From Poronia punctata (lineage: Eukaryota; Ascomycota; Sordariomycetes; Xylariales; Xylariaceae): a stretch of DNA of 64,000 bases. Under the pieces are notes generated by a model that did not search any database, was not told the origin of the DNA, and worked only from the letters and a program-made list of their open reading frames with translations. Below, piece by piece: positions 1 to 9,636 of this stretch (positions are counted from its first letter, which is position 1; every line of letters starts with the position of its first letter). Made by a program: the position numbers and the translations under genes. The DNA is taken from NCBI GenBank assembly GCA_022579005.1, contig MU401473.1:124001-188000 (forward strand), read 5' to 3'.

Positions 1-2388
1 CCATAGTCTGTTTTCCAGCACGCTCAATGCTATGGTGGCGTCCGGAAGCATAGCATATACACGTGCAACTGTGGCCAGGGCATGCAATGACGTTATTAAG
101 GAGTCCCGGAACGCCGTACGTTTTGTAAACGAATATCCGGCCTCGAGCGGCGAGACAAAGGACGTCGGGATTATCATATCATTCCGCATGTTCACATCGA
201 AACTTGTATGTTGCCGGAATTGCATGTCCATATTCCAATTAGCCAAATGATCAACCAGCATAGCCTCTGAAAATCGACTCGACAATAAGCTGGTTAGGGC
301 GTCCGCTGTTAACAAACTAGGCGCTGTCTTCAAGACTAGATCGATGTCACGACCATTGCTTCCCTTGCTTCCCCCAGGGACGAAGAGAGCTGCATTTTCG
401 ACATCGCCAAAGAGATAGACGTACGTCGAAGGCGCCCATCCCTCTTGATCGGTGACACCATGGTTTTGCACCATGTGATTATCAAGCCTCTCGTACCAGT
501 TTATGGTAGCGTGGTCCAAGGTGCACTGCGTGGTGGCTGGGTCGAATTCTTCGCAGTCCTCCCCTTGAGCCCTAATTTTGGACTGCCTGGTATTGAGACA
601 TAAATCATGCCACTGGCGAGCTCCGCAGGTTCGCGAACAGAGTCTTCCCCGGCCCGCACAAGCACAAGATTGGAAGGCACAATCCATGGTACAGGCGCAA
701 CAAAGTTCGATGCCTGGTAATAAGGGGTTCCTGCCTATCCAACGCCGGTGGCGGTTCACCGTCTTGACGTTCCCGGCATGGCCTCTCTTATAACTACGGT
801 GAAGTGGAATTGCGGTCGCGTACTCGACATTTTGCGTGGCATCGTTATAGTACCTTATGATTCCCTTTTCGTATCGACTGCCGAGGGCCAACTTCTGGGT
901 TATTACCCTTAGAGTGTCCACTCTCGCCTCGTTATCTTGTAGCAATGCTACGAGAACAGACGGGTTTGTGAGACCGAAAAAGGGAGTTGGACACTCAGAC
1001 GCAAGGTCTCCCTGCAAGAATGTGGGCCCCCTGCGTCCCTGCAAGAATGTGCGCCCCCTGCGGACTCCGAGGGAGACGAGCTTCTGAGCACGTTTTGATT
1101 CCTCGGACCTCTCGTCCAGGAGGGTCTCTGCGGCCATGGTTAGTAGACTGAGCCAACCTCTGGGAGAGAGGATATCGTCGATCAAAACCTTGGTGCTTTC
1201 GCCCATCAGTGTTCCGGTATTAGTACGGATGGCGCCGAGGACCCCCCATAGCGCTGTAATGAACTTGGCCCCATCTAACTGGTCAAAATGTGGATCGAAG
1301 GCTGGATTCGCCCAGGCAGAGAACAGACTGCCTAGTGCTACGAGGGTGAACTCGCTGAAGGAAACGCGGGATTCATCCATCCTATGCCTCGTCGTATGGA
1401 CCGGATCTCCGTAGTAGTTGAGTTTTGCCAATGATAGAGACCAGTACACACCTTGGGAAGAAAGCGGATCGGCATCTTCCAACCCGAGAGTCAGGCGTCC
1501 GCCACGATGGACGAGACTATCCTTCTGCTGCATTAATCTTGGTTTGGAGCCAAATAGGTCGATATCGGGATAAATATGCCAAGCGGATATTGCGATCAAG
1601 GCGGCGCTGTTGTGGACGCGCTGTGGCATCCCCTTAATCAGATTGTCTAGCGCCGTCATGGCGGTGCTCCATGCTCTGAGGACGCTTGTGAACACGTCGT
1701 CGCTGTTGTCGACGGGCAAAGACAAGCTGAGAAGCACCGACTCCATCCGCTGGTGCTCAGCTGCCTTGACGCGGTCGGCAACCTGGAGCCATGCCCGAGC
1801 ACTCGAATCCCACTCGGCAAGCTCTTTGCGACTGATTTTTTGATCGGCCGCTCTCTTCAAAGATAGGTGCGATGGCTCGTCTTTGTCATATGTCTCGATG
1901 ATTTGGCGTTGTCTGCCTTCAACAAGCTCAACCCAGATGGCCGTAGCCTTGGGAGAGTCCCACAATCTTGCCAGCATACAAGCCAGAAGAACGATGGCGA
2001 TAGCAGACTTGCCAGAAGTAGCCGCCGCCCAGATGGCGGTTCCATCCGCGCCTGCGTGTCTCTCGAAACAACCCGGTCTGCGTGATGACTCGGCTTCGGT
2101 ATTCAGCAACGTCGATATTTCCGATACTCGCTGACCGTAGGCCTTGACAAGATCATCCCCCGGCCTAACCACGGAATCAAACAGTGCGCCCAGCCTCCGG
2201 GCCGTTTGATGGGTCGATCCCTCTTCGGCCTGTTCTCGTCGCAACGGTGACAGGGCTTTGCCGAGCGGTCCATATTCCTCCGGTGGCGTTACTGTGACGA
2301 GTGAGAAATCGAAATTCAGATTAACGAGCGCAATATTGTTCTCTAATTTCTCCTTGATGGCCGCAAATGACAACTGCGAAAGGGCCAT
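1..2388 (-). CDS. Partial uncharacterised fungal protein with CXC-like cysteine cluster (3' end outside window)
   Basis: The minus strand is open from the ATG at 2388 to the left edge (796 codons, no stop), so the C-terminus is missing. I do not recognise a named family; it reads like the long conserved fungal hypothetical proteins without enzymatic motifs. Around residues 560-600 a cysteine cluster with C-x-C, G-x-x-C-S-x-x-C and C-x-N spacing resembles the CXC (tesmin/TSO1-like) zinc-binding domain. Around residues 441-455 an RRG-x-TFLQG unit is repeated twice, from a short DNA duplication near 1016-1070. The same frame stays open upstream of this ATG to about 2670 and encodes a plausible transmembrane helix (FWVYFACKQERRR end), so the true start may lie in an upstream exon, for example the ATG at 2744 spliced through a GTATTC donor. 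The coding call is firm; the start and function are not. Confidence 0.75.
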   Translation of the reverse strand, partial: MALSQLSFAAIKEKLENNIALVNLNFDFSLVTVTPPEEYGPLGKALSPLRREQAEEGSTHQTARRLGALFDSVVRPGDDLVKAYGQRVSEISTLLNTEAESSRRPGCFERHAGADGTAIWAAATSGKSAIAIVLLACMLARLWDSPKATAIWVELVEGRQRQIIETYDKDEPSHLSLKRAADQKISRKELAEWDSSARAWLQVADRVKAAEHQRMESVLLSLSLPVDNSDDVFTSVLRAWSTAMTALDNLIKGMPQRVHNSAALIAISAWHIYPDIDLFGSKPRLMQQKDSLVHRGGRLTLGLEDADPLSSQGVYWSLSLAKLNYYGDPVHTTRHRMDESRVSFSEFTLVALGSLFSAWANPAFDPHFDQLDGAKFITALWGVLGAIRTNTGTLMGESTKVLIDDILSPRGWLSLLTMAAETLLDERSEESKRAQKLVSLGVRRGRTFLQGRRGPTFLQGDLASECPTPFFGLTNPSVLVALLQDNEARVDTLRVITQKLALGSRYEKGIIRYYNDATQNVEYATAIPLHRSYKRGHAGNVKTVNRHRRWIGRNPLLPGIELCCACTMDCAFQSCACAGRGRLCSRTCGARQWHDLCLNTRQSKIRAQGEDCEEFDPATTQCTLDHATINWYERLDNHMVQNHGVTDQEGWAPSTYVYLFGDVENAALFVPGGSKGSNGRDIDLVLKTAPSLLTADALTSLLSSRFSEAMLVDHLANWNMDMQFRQHTSFDVNMRNDMIIPTSFVSPLEAGYSFTKRTAFRDSLITSLHALATVARVYAMLPDATIALSVLENRLW

Positions 2389-3682
2389 GTTTAGGCTGTG
2401 CAGCAGTCCGAGTTCAAGGATGAAGAGTTTTCTCAAACGGACGCAGCTACGCCCGTAGCCTTGTCGACGAATGCAGCCGTCGACGCAACAACAGGCATAC
2501 AATGATGTTATGAGAGTACTGTATTCTAACCAAGTGAGACGACGTCGCTCTTGTTTACAGGCAAAGTAAACCCAAAAGAAGCTTGGGAAGATACACACGC
2601 AGACGTAGAGGAGGATATAAGCTCGAAATATGAAAGACCCGGGCAAGTAAGGGATGGCATTGCGCCTCCCCCTTCTCACACTTTATGGCCCGAGCCAGGC
2701 TAGACGCATCGAATACGTACGTGTAGATGAGGCGCTTCTCGCATAGAGTTGGGTGATGTGACTATGTTAGAGTAGTAGACCGCCGATCAACATGTCGAGA
2801 TCGCCAAACCTGCCTGCTTGCTTTTATGCAGGACTTTTCGCCCGACTAACCTTCATATCTCGCCTCACTCTGATTTCACCACACATGGATGGCTCAAGTA
2901 AGTATTTACTTACTCTTACCTACCTACTTAAAATCTCGAATCAAAATATTCTGAGTCTGTTCATTTGTCTAGATTCTTACCCCTCAATCTTTCTTCTTTC
3001 TCTTCCGTAAGTCGAATGTCCTGTTTACTTTTTGGTGTTTTCCACCATCGACAAGGTAGGGTAGCAATCAACGACCCTTGGGTGTTATATGTACCTAGGT
3101 TACATCCATGAAACCCAAAAAGAAAGCACATTCTCGATTTCTGCACTTTTCACTCGGACAAGGGGTAGTTTAAAAAACGAGCTTGTACACAGCCTACTTT
3201 GAAACCAAGTGAAGCAAAGATATGGATGGATGGGATATTGGCTTTTATTCCAGGTTACACGATTACACATCTTTCTCGGTAATAACATTTCTTTCTTTAA
3301 TAAATGTTGTACAACACACACATCTTTTCTTCTCATCTGCAGCGCCAGCAAGCATTTACTTCTAAGCCTCCACCACCCAGCAGGGATCTCCCTGTCTACA
3401 GTAGCAGTAGCGGTCTGCATCGTCTTCTTTCCGCGAGGTTGTCTTGTGGATGTGGCTGTGGTTGCGACTAACCTAAACCACTCGCAGCACACCATAGCAG
3501 GTCTCTCTAGCTGCTCGGGGTGTAACTGAATAACGGCGATTGGGTCTCGCGCGTCTTCTTCACCCAAGGGTAAAACTGTATTTTACCAATCGGCGCCAGT
3601 AGCTTTTCTTCTTCTGTTGCTGCTGCTGCTGCCGCTGTGGTGAAGTTTCGGCCTGACTCTTTTCAACCCGGTCTGCATTCTC
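2389..3682. other. Intergenic region, possible 5' exon of the left-edge gene
   Basis: About 2389-2670 continues the reading frame of the left-edge gene and probably encodes its N-terminal membrane segment. The rest has no convincing gene. It contains CTTACC/CTACCTA words near 2900-2935 and a CTG-rich microsatellite at about 3615-3640. An open frame of 155 codons on the minus strand (3100-3567) has no recognisable domain and biased composition. Confidence 0.5.
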
Positions 3683-5664
3683 CTAATCATGCCGAACCGC
3701 TTCCTGAGCCAACCGCATATCCATCCTGCTGAGTCTGAGGTCACTGCTATAAGGACCAAACCCTTTAATCACGGCGGCGAGCCCGTCCTTCAGAGCCGTT
3801 AATAGTTCCGTCACTTCGGCACATTGCCTATCTTGGGCCACGTCGGTCCAGTGTGCCGGGAAGCTGTCCCGGAATTTCTCAATCTTCTTGATGACGGCAG
3901 TGAATGTCCGTATAATGGCAGGCACATCCCTTTGCACATTTCCATATATATCCTCGTTAAGACTGCATACGGCCAGCTGTGACAAGGCATACGCCGCGTT
4001 TGCGTAGAGACTGGCCTCGGCATAGGGTGAACCCAGTACGGCCTCGGACAACAATCGGCCGAAGTTTTGCCGGAAGAAGGGCCCGATTAGAGGCCAGCCT
4101 AGCACCCGAAGTGAGGCCGTTTGTAGTAATGACCCCAAGGCACCGGGCTGAACGGCCTCTAGTTGCTGTGGCGTCATGACCTTGTCCACTAGATGCTGAG
4201 CTCCCCTTTTCAGCTCCGGCCCCAATGCTTCTACAGGTGTCTTTCCCGGCGAAGTGATCAGGTTGGCGACTGAAGCCTTTACGAGGGATGACTTGGCAGT
4301 CCGTCTGGGTGCCAGCACGTCTCCGGACTTGAGTGGTTGGGATATGCGCTCGTGCGGCTGTGCCGGAGCCGTCAACGCCGCGGCTTCGGATGGAGGTGCT
4401 GGGCTCGCTCCGTAGTCATCGACTCGTTGTTCGAGTTTCCTGATTGTGTCGAGACAGAGAACCGATATCTGGGACCAGATGGGTCCATCCGGTCGATCGA
4501 TATCTTCGAAAATGGTCTGTCGCCTCGCTGTGTAGTCTCGCGCGATGAATGCTAGCTCCCACATGGCGAATGACTAACACCGTCAGGATATGCTTCACAG
4601 GTGGGAAATGGGATCACTTACAGCTATTCTCGGCTTCTTGCTGCGTAGGCCATTGACCAAGCTACCGTTGGGATCCTTCGATTCCGACGTCAACGGCTGT
4701 CCGTTCTTCAGCGGCTCCCGGGCGAGCTGAGCGCGGAAGACAATATCGGCAAAGTTCCACAGGAGACATAAGAGGAACGACGCCCACATGCTTTGCCACA
4801 GCATCCAAACACTCCAAGGTGCGGTTCCAGGCGGAAGGTTGTATTTCGGAAGGTCGCTGTAACGGAGTCGGAAGAACCACATCGCCCAACTCCAGGCAGA
4901 ATCTCGAATAAAATGGTAGACTAAGACGTAGTTGGCTATCCCGACCGTGATGGCTTGCATACCAGATCGAACAAGCAAAAGAGGAAGCCGCTCGCTGATT
5001 TTCATGTGCCACTGATCCTGAGTATTCGATGAGTCGGACTCGCCCTCGGGTCGTGGTTTGACCGAGCCCAAAAGCAGCCCATTCTGGTCCAGCGTTAAAT
5101 GAAGGATGCCTTGGACGAAGCCCACAAATACCAAGTTGACAGTATAGAACAGCGCCTGTTCATTCAATCGCGTTCGACCGGCGATGTGGTTGATCCAATG
5201 GATGCCTGCGTTCTCAGTCGCGGAATGCAAGTAGATCTGGCTGAACAACCAGCTTGATCCGACGTAGGTTAGGATGGTCTCGAAGGTGGAAAACTCAAAT
5301 AGACTTCGGACGAGTGTATCGAAGGGCGAGCGGGATGTTCGAATTCCCATGTGGGCGTGAGCGATTCGTAATATGATAATTGGGAGGACGCATATGAAAA
5401 TAGCCAGGGCCCGGAGACCGGAAGGGCCGAGTGGAAACCATAGCCAGAAATCTGGAGGGACAGCATGTTAGCAGGCCATGTTCCTCGACTGTGTAAATGT
5501 TCAATCGTGGATATTCTAAGCGTACATGATTCCAAATTCGACAGGATAACAGACTCGGAATAGGCGAGTCCAAGGAGAATGGCGGCGGTGCCGGCAAAGC
5601 GCCTCTGAAGAGCTGGCTGGAGGAAGTCCTTGTACGGCGCCCGTCGCGCACTAGGCTGAGCCAT
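3683..5664 (-). CDS. ndc1: Nucleoporin NDC1 (transmembrane ring of the nuclear pore)
   Basis: Predicted 619-residue protein in three exons: 5664-5526, 5451-4622 and 4573-3683, with introns at 5452-5525 (74 nt) and 4574-4621 (48 nt). The N-terminus has the fungal Ndc1 signature YKDFLQPALQRRF. Six hydrophobic segments follow within about the first 300 residues (roughly 24-42, 55-77, 108-128, 150-172, 212-232, 275-297). After splicing, the soluble half starts with ELAFIARD and RRQTIFEDIDR, typical of the Ndc1/Nup family. Ndc1 anchors the nuclear pore complex in the pore membrane and, in yeasts, the spindle pole body in the nuclear envelope. The long alpha-helical C-terminus should face the pore. 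The model gives no internal stop. Confidence 0.9.
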
Positions 5665-6350
5665 CTTCGCGACTTGATGAAGGTGTCGAAAGGCTCTAAA
5701 TTAGCACATCGTCTGCGTAAAGAAAAGAAATGAGAGCCACCATACGCATATAATGCGCAGAGGTGTAGAAGGGTGCGTTCGCAGTTGGGTCGTCCGGCCT
5801 TTTGGGAAAACAAGCCTTGGAAAAGTAAATAAAGAAAATTGTTGTATTGAGGGCAGAGCTACCTAGTACGATGGATGCATGTGGTCTGGTTGCCCCCCCC
5901 CCCTGCACCTAAGAACTACGCTAACACCACACTAGCGCACTGAAAAGGGCAGCACTGTAGCCTGTAAAGTCGCTCCCTACCCACATAACCGTAGCTGTCG
6001 GGTCAGCAACCGACGTCAGCCTAGCAGTAGAGACGGAAGTGAATGAATGAAGCGCCCACCTGCTAACCTCCCGATTTACCCACCTAACTCTACTTGTAGG
6101 CACACGTCCCTGCATCTCGTCACGACGTTAACCTTGCGGCACCTTATTCTCAAATCTACCAGCACAACTTGGTCAAGCCCATCGTAACTATTTCACCCTC
6201 GCCATTCATTCCATTATTCCATTTCGGGCGTTTTGTTGAACTTAAACCGGGGGTCTCCGTAATCGCTCTAACCGTGCATCCGCCGCACCAGGCCACGCGC
6301 CCACCTGTTTCTGTCCAGGCCCAATTACCGCTTCGCTCCATCCACTCGTC
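5665..6350. other. Divergent promoter region between ndc1 and pep12
   Basis: No gene seen. It must carry the promoters and leaders of the two divergently transcribed genes. A run of about ten C residues lies near 5886-5896, and pyrimidine-rich DNA precedes the pep12 start. Confidence 0.5.
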
Positions 6351-7235
6351 ATGTCCTTCGACCAGCTTTCTTCGGTAGAGACCGGTGGCGGAGGCGGCGG
6401 TCGTCGATCAAACAATGGCGCATACACGGATGATCCCGAGTTCTCCCGGCTGTCGCAAACCCTGATGAACAAGTTGTTTCACCTACAAGGCAACATCTCG
6501 AAGCTGCGATCCGATATTAGCCTGCTCGGTACCAAACGGGATAACCCACGGCTACGTGAGCGAGTCTCTGGTGTGCTGGAGGAAACGACTGTGCAGTTCA
6601 AGGAAGTCGGCGAGGGAGTCAAGAAGATCCAGGGTTGGGGGGACGTGACGGTAAGTGATGCCTGCCGTTAACCGTGCTTATGTCCCCGGACTAACCGCAA
6701 CAAACTACAGCCTACACAGAAGTATTCCCAACAGAAGCTGTCGCGCGAATTCAAGGCAGCACTTGCCGAGTTCCAGTCGCTCCAACGTACCGCACTCGAT
6801 AAGCAACGTGCATCGGTCTCCGCCGCCAAGACCGCCCTCGACCAAGATCCCTCGGCCGACGAAGGGCCCTCCGGACACGGAGGGGAGCAGCTACAACTCC
6901 AGCAGCAAGAGATCCATTTGGCGCCCCAGGATGAGGTCGACTTCCAGGACGCCCTCATTACCGAGCGAGAGGAAGAGATCCGGCATATAGAAGAAGGTGT
7001 GAGCGATCTAAACGTCCTCTTCCAGCAGGTAGCCCAGATCGTTAGCGAGCAGGGCGAGAGTCTGCAGACAATTGAAAACAACGCTATAAATGTGCGTGAG
7101 GACACGCGCGGCGCCGACTATGAACTTCGCAGTGCTGCGAGATATCAGAAGAACGCCCGGAGCAAAGCCTGCTGCCTGCTTCTTGTGCTGGCCGTCATCA
7201 TGACGATCGTCCTGCTCGCCGTATTTCTGGGTTGA
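6351..7235 (+). CDS. pep12: Qa-SNARE syntaxin, Pep12 type (endosomal/prevacuolar t-SNARE)
   Basis: Predicted 274 residues in two exons, 6351-6650 and 6711-7235, with a 60-nt intron (GTAAGT...CTACAG). The opening MSFDQLSSVE and the following DDPEFSRL segment are characteristic of filamentous-fungal Pep12. An N-terminal helical domain (about 28-150) is followed by the SNARE motif at about 180-240, with the central glutamine layer in LNVLFQQVA, and a C-terminal transmembrane anchor at about 253-273. Pep12 drives fusion of Golgi-derived vesicles with late endosomes and the vacuole. A vacuolar Vam3-like role is possible, because filamentous fungi often have a single gene for both. Confidence 0.9.
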
Positions 7236-7644
7236 GGTATTGGCCGCTTGCCTCCCTGTTTGGTTATATATGGGTCACGGAACTGCATGCGTATTGGCGT
7301 CTGGCGTTTTGGTTAAGAGACACCGTCCACTTTGAAGAAAGGTTTCGTTATGTTATTTACAATGTTCCTGACGAGTGTTCGATGAAGCGATACATGTATC
7401 GCTTTAGCCTGTATATGCTGTCCCGTCTTTTATCCGCATGGATACGATAATATACATGTTACTATACAGGTCGTAGACTCCCCTCAAAGAATGCATCCAC
7501 GCAACAGCACGGCGATCAATTGTCGCCTATCCGCAATGGGGAGAGTCACCTTGCTGGATTTTTCAATCGTCTCCCAGAGAAGAAATTTCCTCCAGCCTTT
7601 ATATGACCATCTAGTTGAGCTGAAGACACTAGGCTTTCACACCA
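7236..7644. other. Convergent 3' intergenic region (pep12 / cox18)
   Basis: Short region between the stops of two convergent genes. I see no gene or structured element; it should hold both 3' untranslated regions. Confidence 0.5.
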
Positions 7645-8718
7645 CTAGCTCGTCGACTTGGGCTTGGCTGAGCTTTTCGGTCGTTGTGGCCGTATTATGG
7701 GCAACTCCACCCCTTTACACCTCTCTAGAAACTGCGCATTAATAGGCATAAGTTTCTTAAGAGCCATAGATGTCAAGGCGTTAGTCGCAGAAGAAACCAC
7801 CCAGTACAAATGCAACGCAGCTGGCAGATCCATAGTGAGCGGTCCGACGAGGGTAGCTAGACCAATCAGAGTTAAGTAGAAGGTCGACTGCATCCTTTCC
7901 TTAAATGCTACCTGGGTGTAAATTTCCGTCATATTACTCTGCATACCTCCCGCTTGTCGTCCCGAGGCGATTCGGAACCGATCGATGAGTTGTTGACGTG
8001 TCTCCGGGAGCATATTCCATAGAAGCGTAGCCGATAAAGCGAAAGGTAAAATGTGATATGGATCAGGGGCCGTCAGGTCCGGAAACCAAAGACAGCCCTC
8101 GACCGCTAGAGTCGGGTCGACATGGGTAGCGAGCGTGGCGGCCTTCCCGCCATCACTGTCCGCCCCCGTGATGAGGGAGCCGATTAGGCCGCGCGGACCA
8201 CCGCATAAACGACGAACACCGTCGATGGCAAGAAGCCAGAAGGGAAAACTAAGAAAGCCGCTATACAACTTCCACTGCTGCAGGCCCAACTTGCCGTGGA
8301 CCCGCTTCATAACCTTGTCCAGCCGGGCCTTGACCACGGAAGTTATTTTAGAATCGCTCTGGCCCTTCATCTCCGCGTTCACCTCCTTCATTATTCGAAC
8401 GTTCCACGCCTGGAATATGGGACGAAGCTCAGCGCGACGCTGCATGGTCAGCCGCGTATAATAAGTGAAGGGCAAGCGGAAGACCACGCCCACGCTAACG
8501 GCCACGAGAGGAATGGTCATGAACCATGGTAGATGTGTGGCGGTGTGAAGGCTGACTATGATATCCTGTGTGCCCTCGATGGCGGCGCCGACTGTGGACT
8601 GCCAGTGAAAGGCGCGGCCATGTCGAAGGAAGGGACTTCTTCTGCTGGGGTTGTTGATGAGATGAGATGGGCCAATTCGAGTTGTTCGTAAGAGGTGGAT
8701 GCCCCTGACAGAGCTCAT
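7645..8718 (-). CDS. cox18: Mitochondrial inner-membrane insertase Cox18 (Oxa1/YidC family)
   Basis: Single exon of 357 residues. The basic, Arg/Ser-rich first 40 residues look like a mitochondrial targeting sequence. The core matches the Oxa1/YidC fold: a membrane segment at about 65-90 (PWFMTIPLVAVSVGVVFRLP), the charged loop TRLTMQRRAELRP, and later hydrophobic segments around 150-170, 220-240 and 270-320 (the last reading LPAALHLYWVVSS). Cox18 exports the C-terminal tail of cytochrome oxidase subunit Cox2 across the inner membrane. Length and the loop between the first two membrane helices favour Cox18 over Oxa1. The Lys-rich C-terminus is short, without the long ribosome-binding coiled coil of Oxa1. 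Confidence 0.87.
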   Translation of the reverse strand: MSSVRGIHLLRTTRIGPSHLINNPSRRSPFLRHGRAFHWQSTVGAAIEGTQDIIVSLHTATHLPWFMTIPLVAVSVGVVFRLPFTYYTRLTMQRRAELRPIFQAWNVRIMKEVNAEMKGQSDSKITSVVKARLDKVMKRVHGKLGLQQWKLYSGFLSFPFWLLAIDGVRRLCGGPRGLIGSLITGADSDGGKAATLATHVDPTLAVEGCLWFPDLTAPDPYHILPFALSATLLWNMLPETRQQLIDRFRIASGRQAGGMQSNMTEIYTQVAFKERMQSTFYLTLIGLATLVGPLTMDLPAALHLYWVVSSATNALTSMALKKLMPINAQFLERCKGVELPIIRPQRPKSSAKPKSTS

Positions 8719-9436
8719 CTTGTGAGTGATTTTGGATTTACCCTATTCATCGGTATAACAAGACAGGGTTTATACCGTCAGGCGGATATGATTATGAATT
8801 GTTTGTTGTATTGTAGACATCATTGTCATGATATCTTGTAACTCGTTGTAGGCACTTTATGTTTAACCGGGCGAGCTTAAACTGAAACTACCTACGTGTA
8901 GATGGTCCGTGCACTCGAATCTGTTCAACATCTTGTCATCTTCCAATACTGCCAAGCACCTGGAGGGGCATCAGCTACGAGTAGGTGTCTCATGTACAAC
9001 CTCAACAAGTAGGTTAATTACACCTGGATATACTTGTAAAGTTCTTATTATTTGATATTGTAACAGTCCAGGTCGAATGTTTAATATCTCCATGTTCCAA
9101 AACCTTTTAATTATACGCGTAGTTGCTGGACATTTTATTTGGGGGGCTTTCCAGAACGCTTGCCCACGTCACTTGTCAGCACCTAAGTCAGGACCTTTAC
9201 GGATATATACACGTATTATTCAGTACATCGCTTGACTGCGCATCGTGCCTTCAACAGCTACCTATCGCGCGTGTATCCGCTTCTGTTTCAGATGTACCTT
9301 TATCTACCTGTCTTCAGGAACCTGTAAGGTTACTCTATCATATCATAGGCACCTACCCTTACCTACATCTAGGTCGGTATCTTCACGTACCTGTCCTGAG
9401 GTTTTACACGTTTTGAGGGGCATGCCCCGCTATTCC
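8719..9436. other. Intergenic, left flank of the retrotransposon
   Basis: No gene recognised. Base composition is ordinary, with many TACCTA/TAGGTA words. It is not RIP-mutated, so the AT-rich character begins only inside the repeat. Confidence 0.5.
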
Positions 9437-9441
9437 GTGCA
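9437..9441. repeat. Left target-site duplication
   Basis: GTGCA immediately left of the 5' LTR is repeated immediately right of the 3' LTR (16565-16569). A 5-bp duplication is what an LTR-retrotransposon integrase leaves. Confidence 0.85.
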
Positions 9442-9636
9442 TGTTACGTATACCTATTATACCCTATAGGGTAGGTGGTACCCATAAGGAAGGCAGGGGC
9501 TACCTATAGCGTATTCCAAGTATAAGGATGTATTTTTTAAGGAATCCCTGCATAGGGACTTTTTTCTACTTTACTTTATATTATTTAAATAAATATAATA
9601 TAAAGATTCTTAGTTTTATATTAGCATTTTGCTATA
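9442..9636. repeat. 5' long terminal repeat (195 bp)
   Basis: It begins TGTTACG and ends GCTATA. Its outer (left) half keeps G and C where the 3' LTR has A and T. Its inner (right) half is AT-converted. Confidence 0.87.

Noticed and set aside
3100..3567. 155-codon open frame on the minus strand
   Set aside because: No recognisable domain, overlaps an opposite-strand frame of similar quality, and composition is not coding-like.
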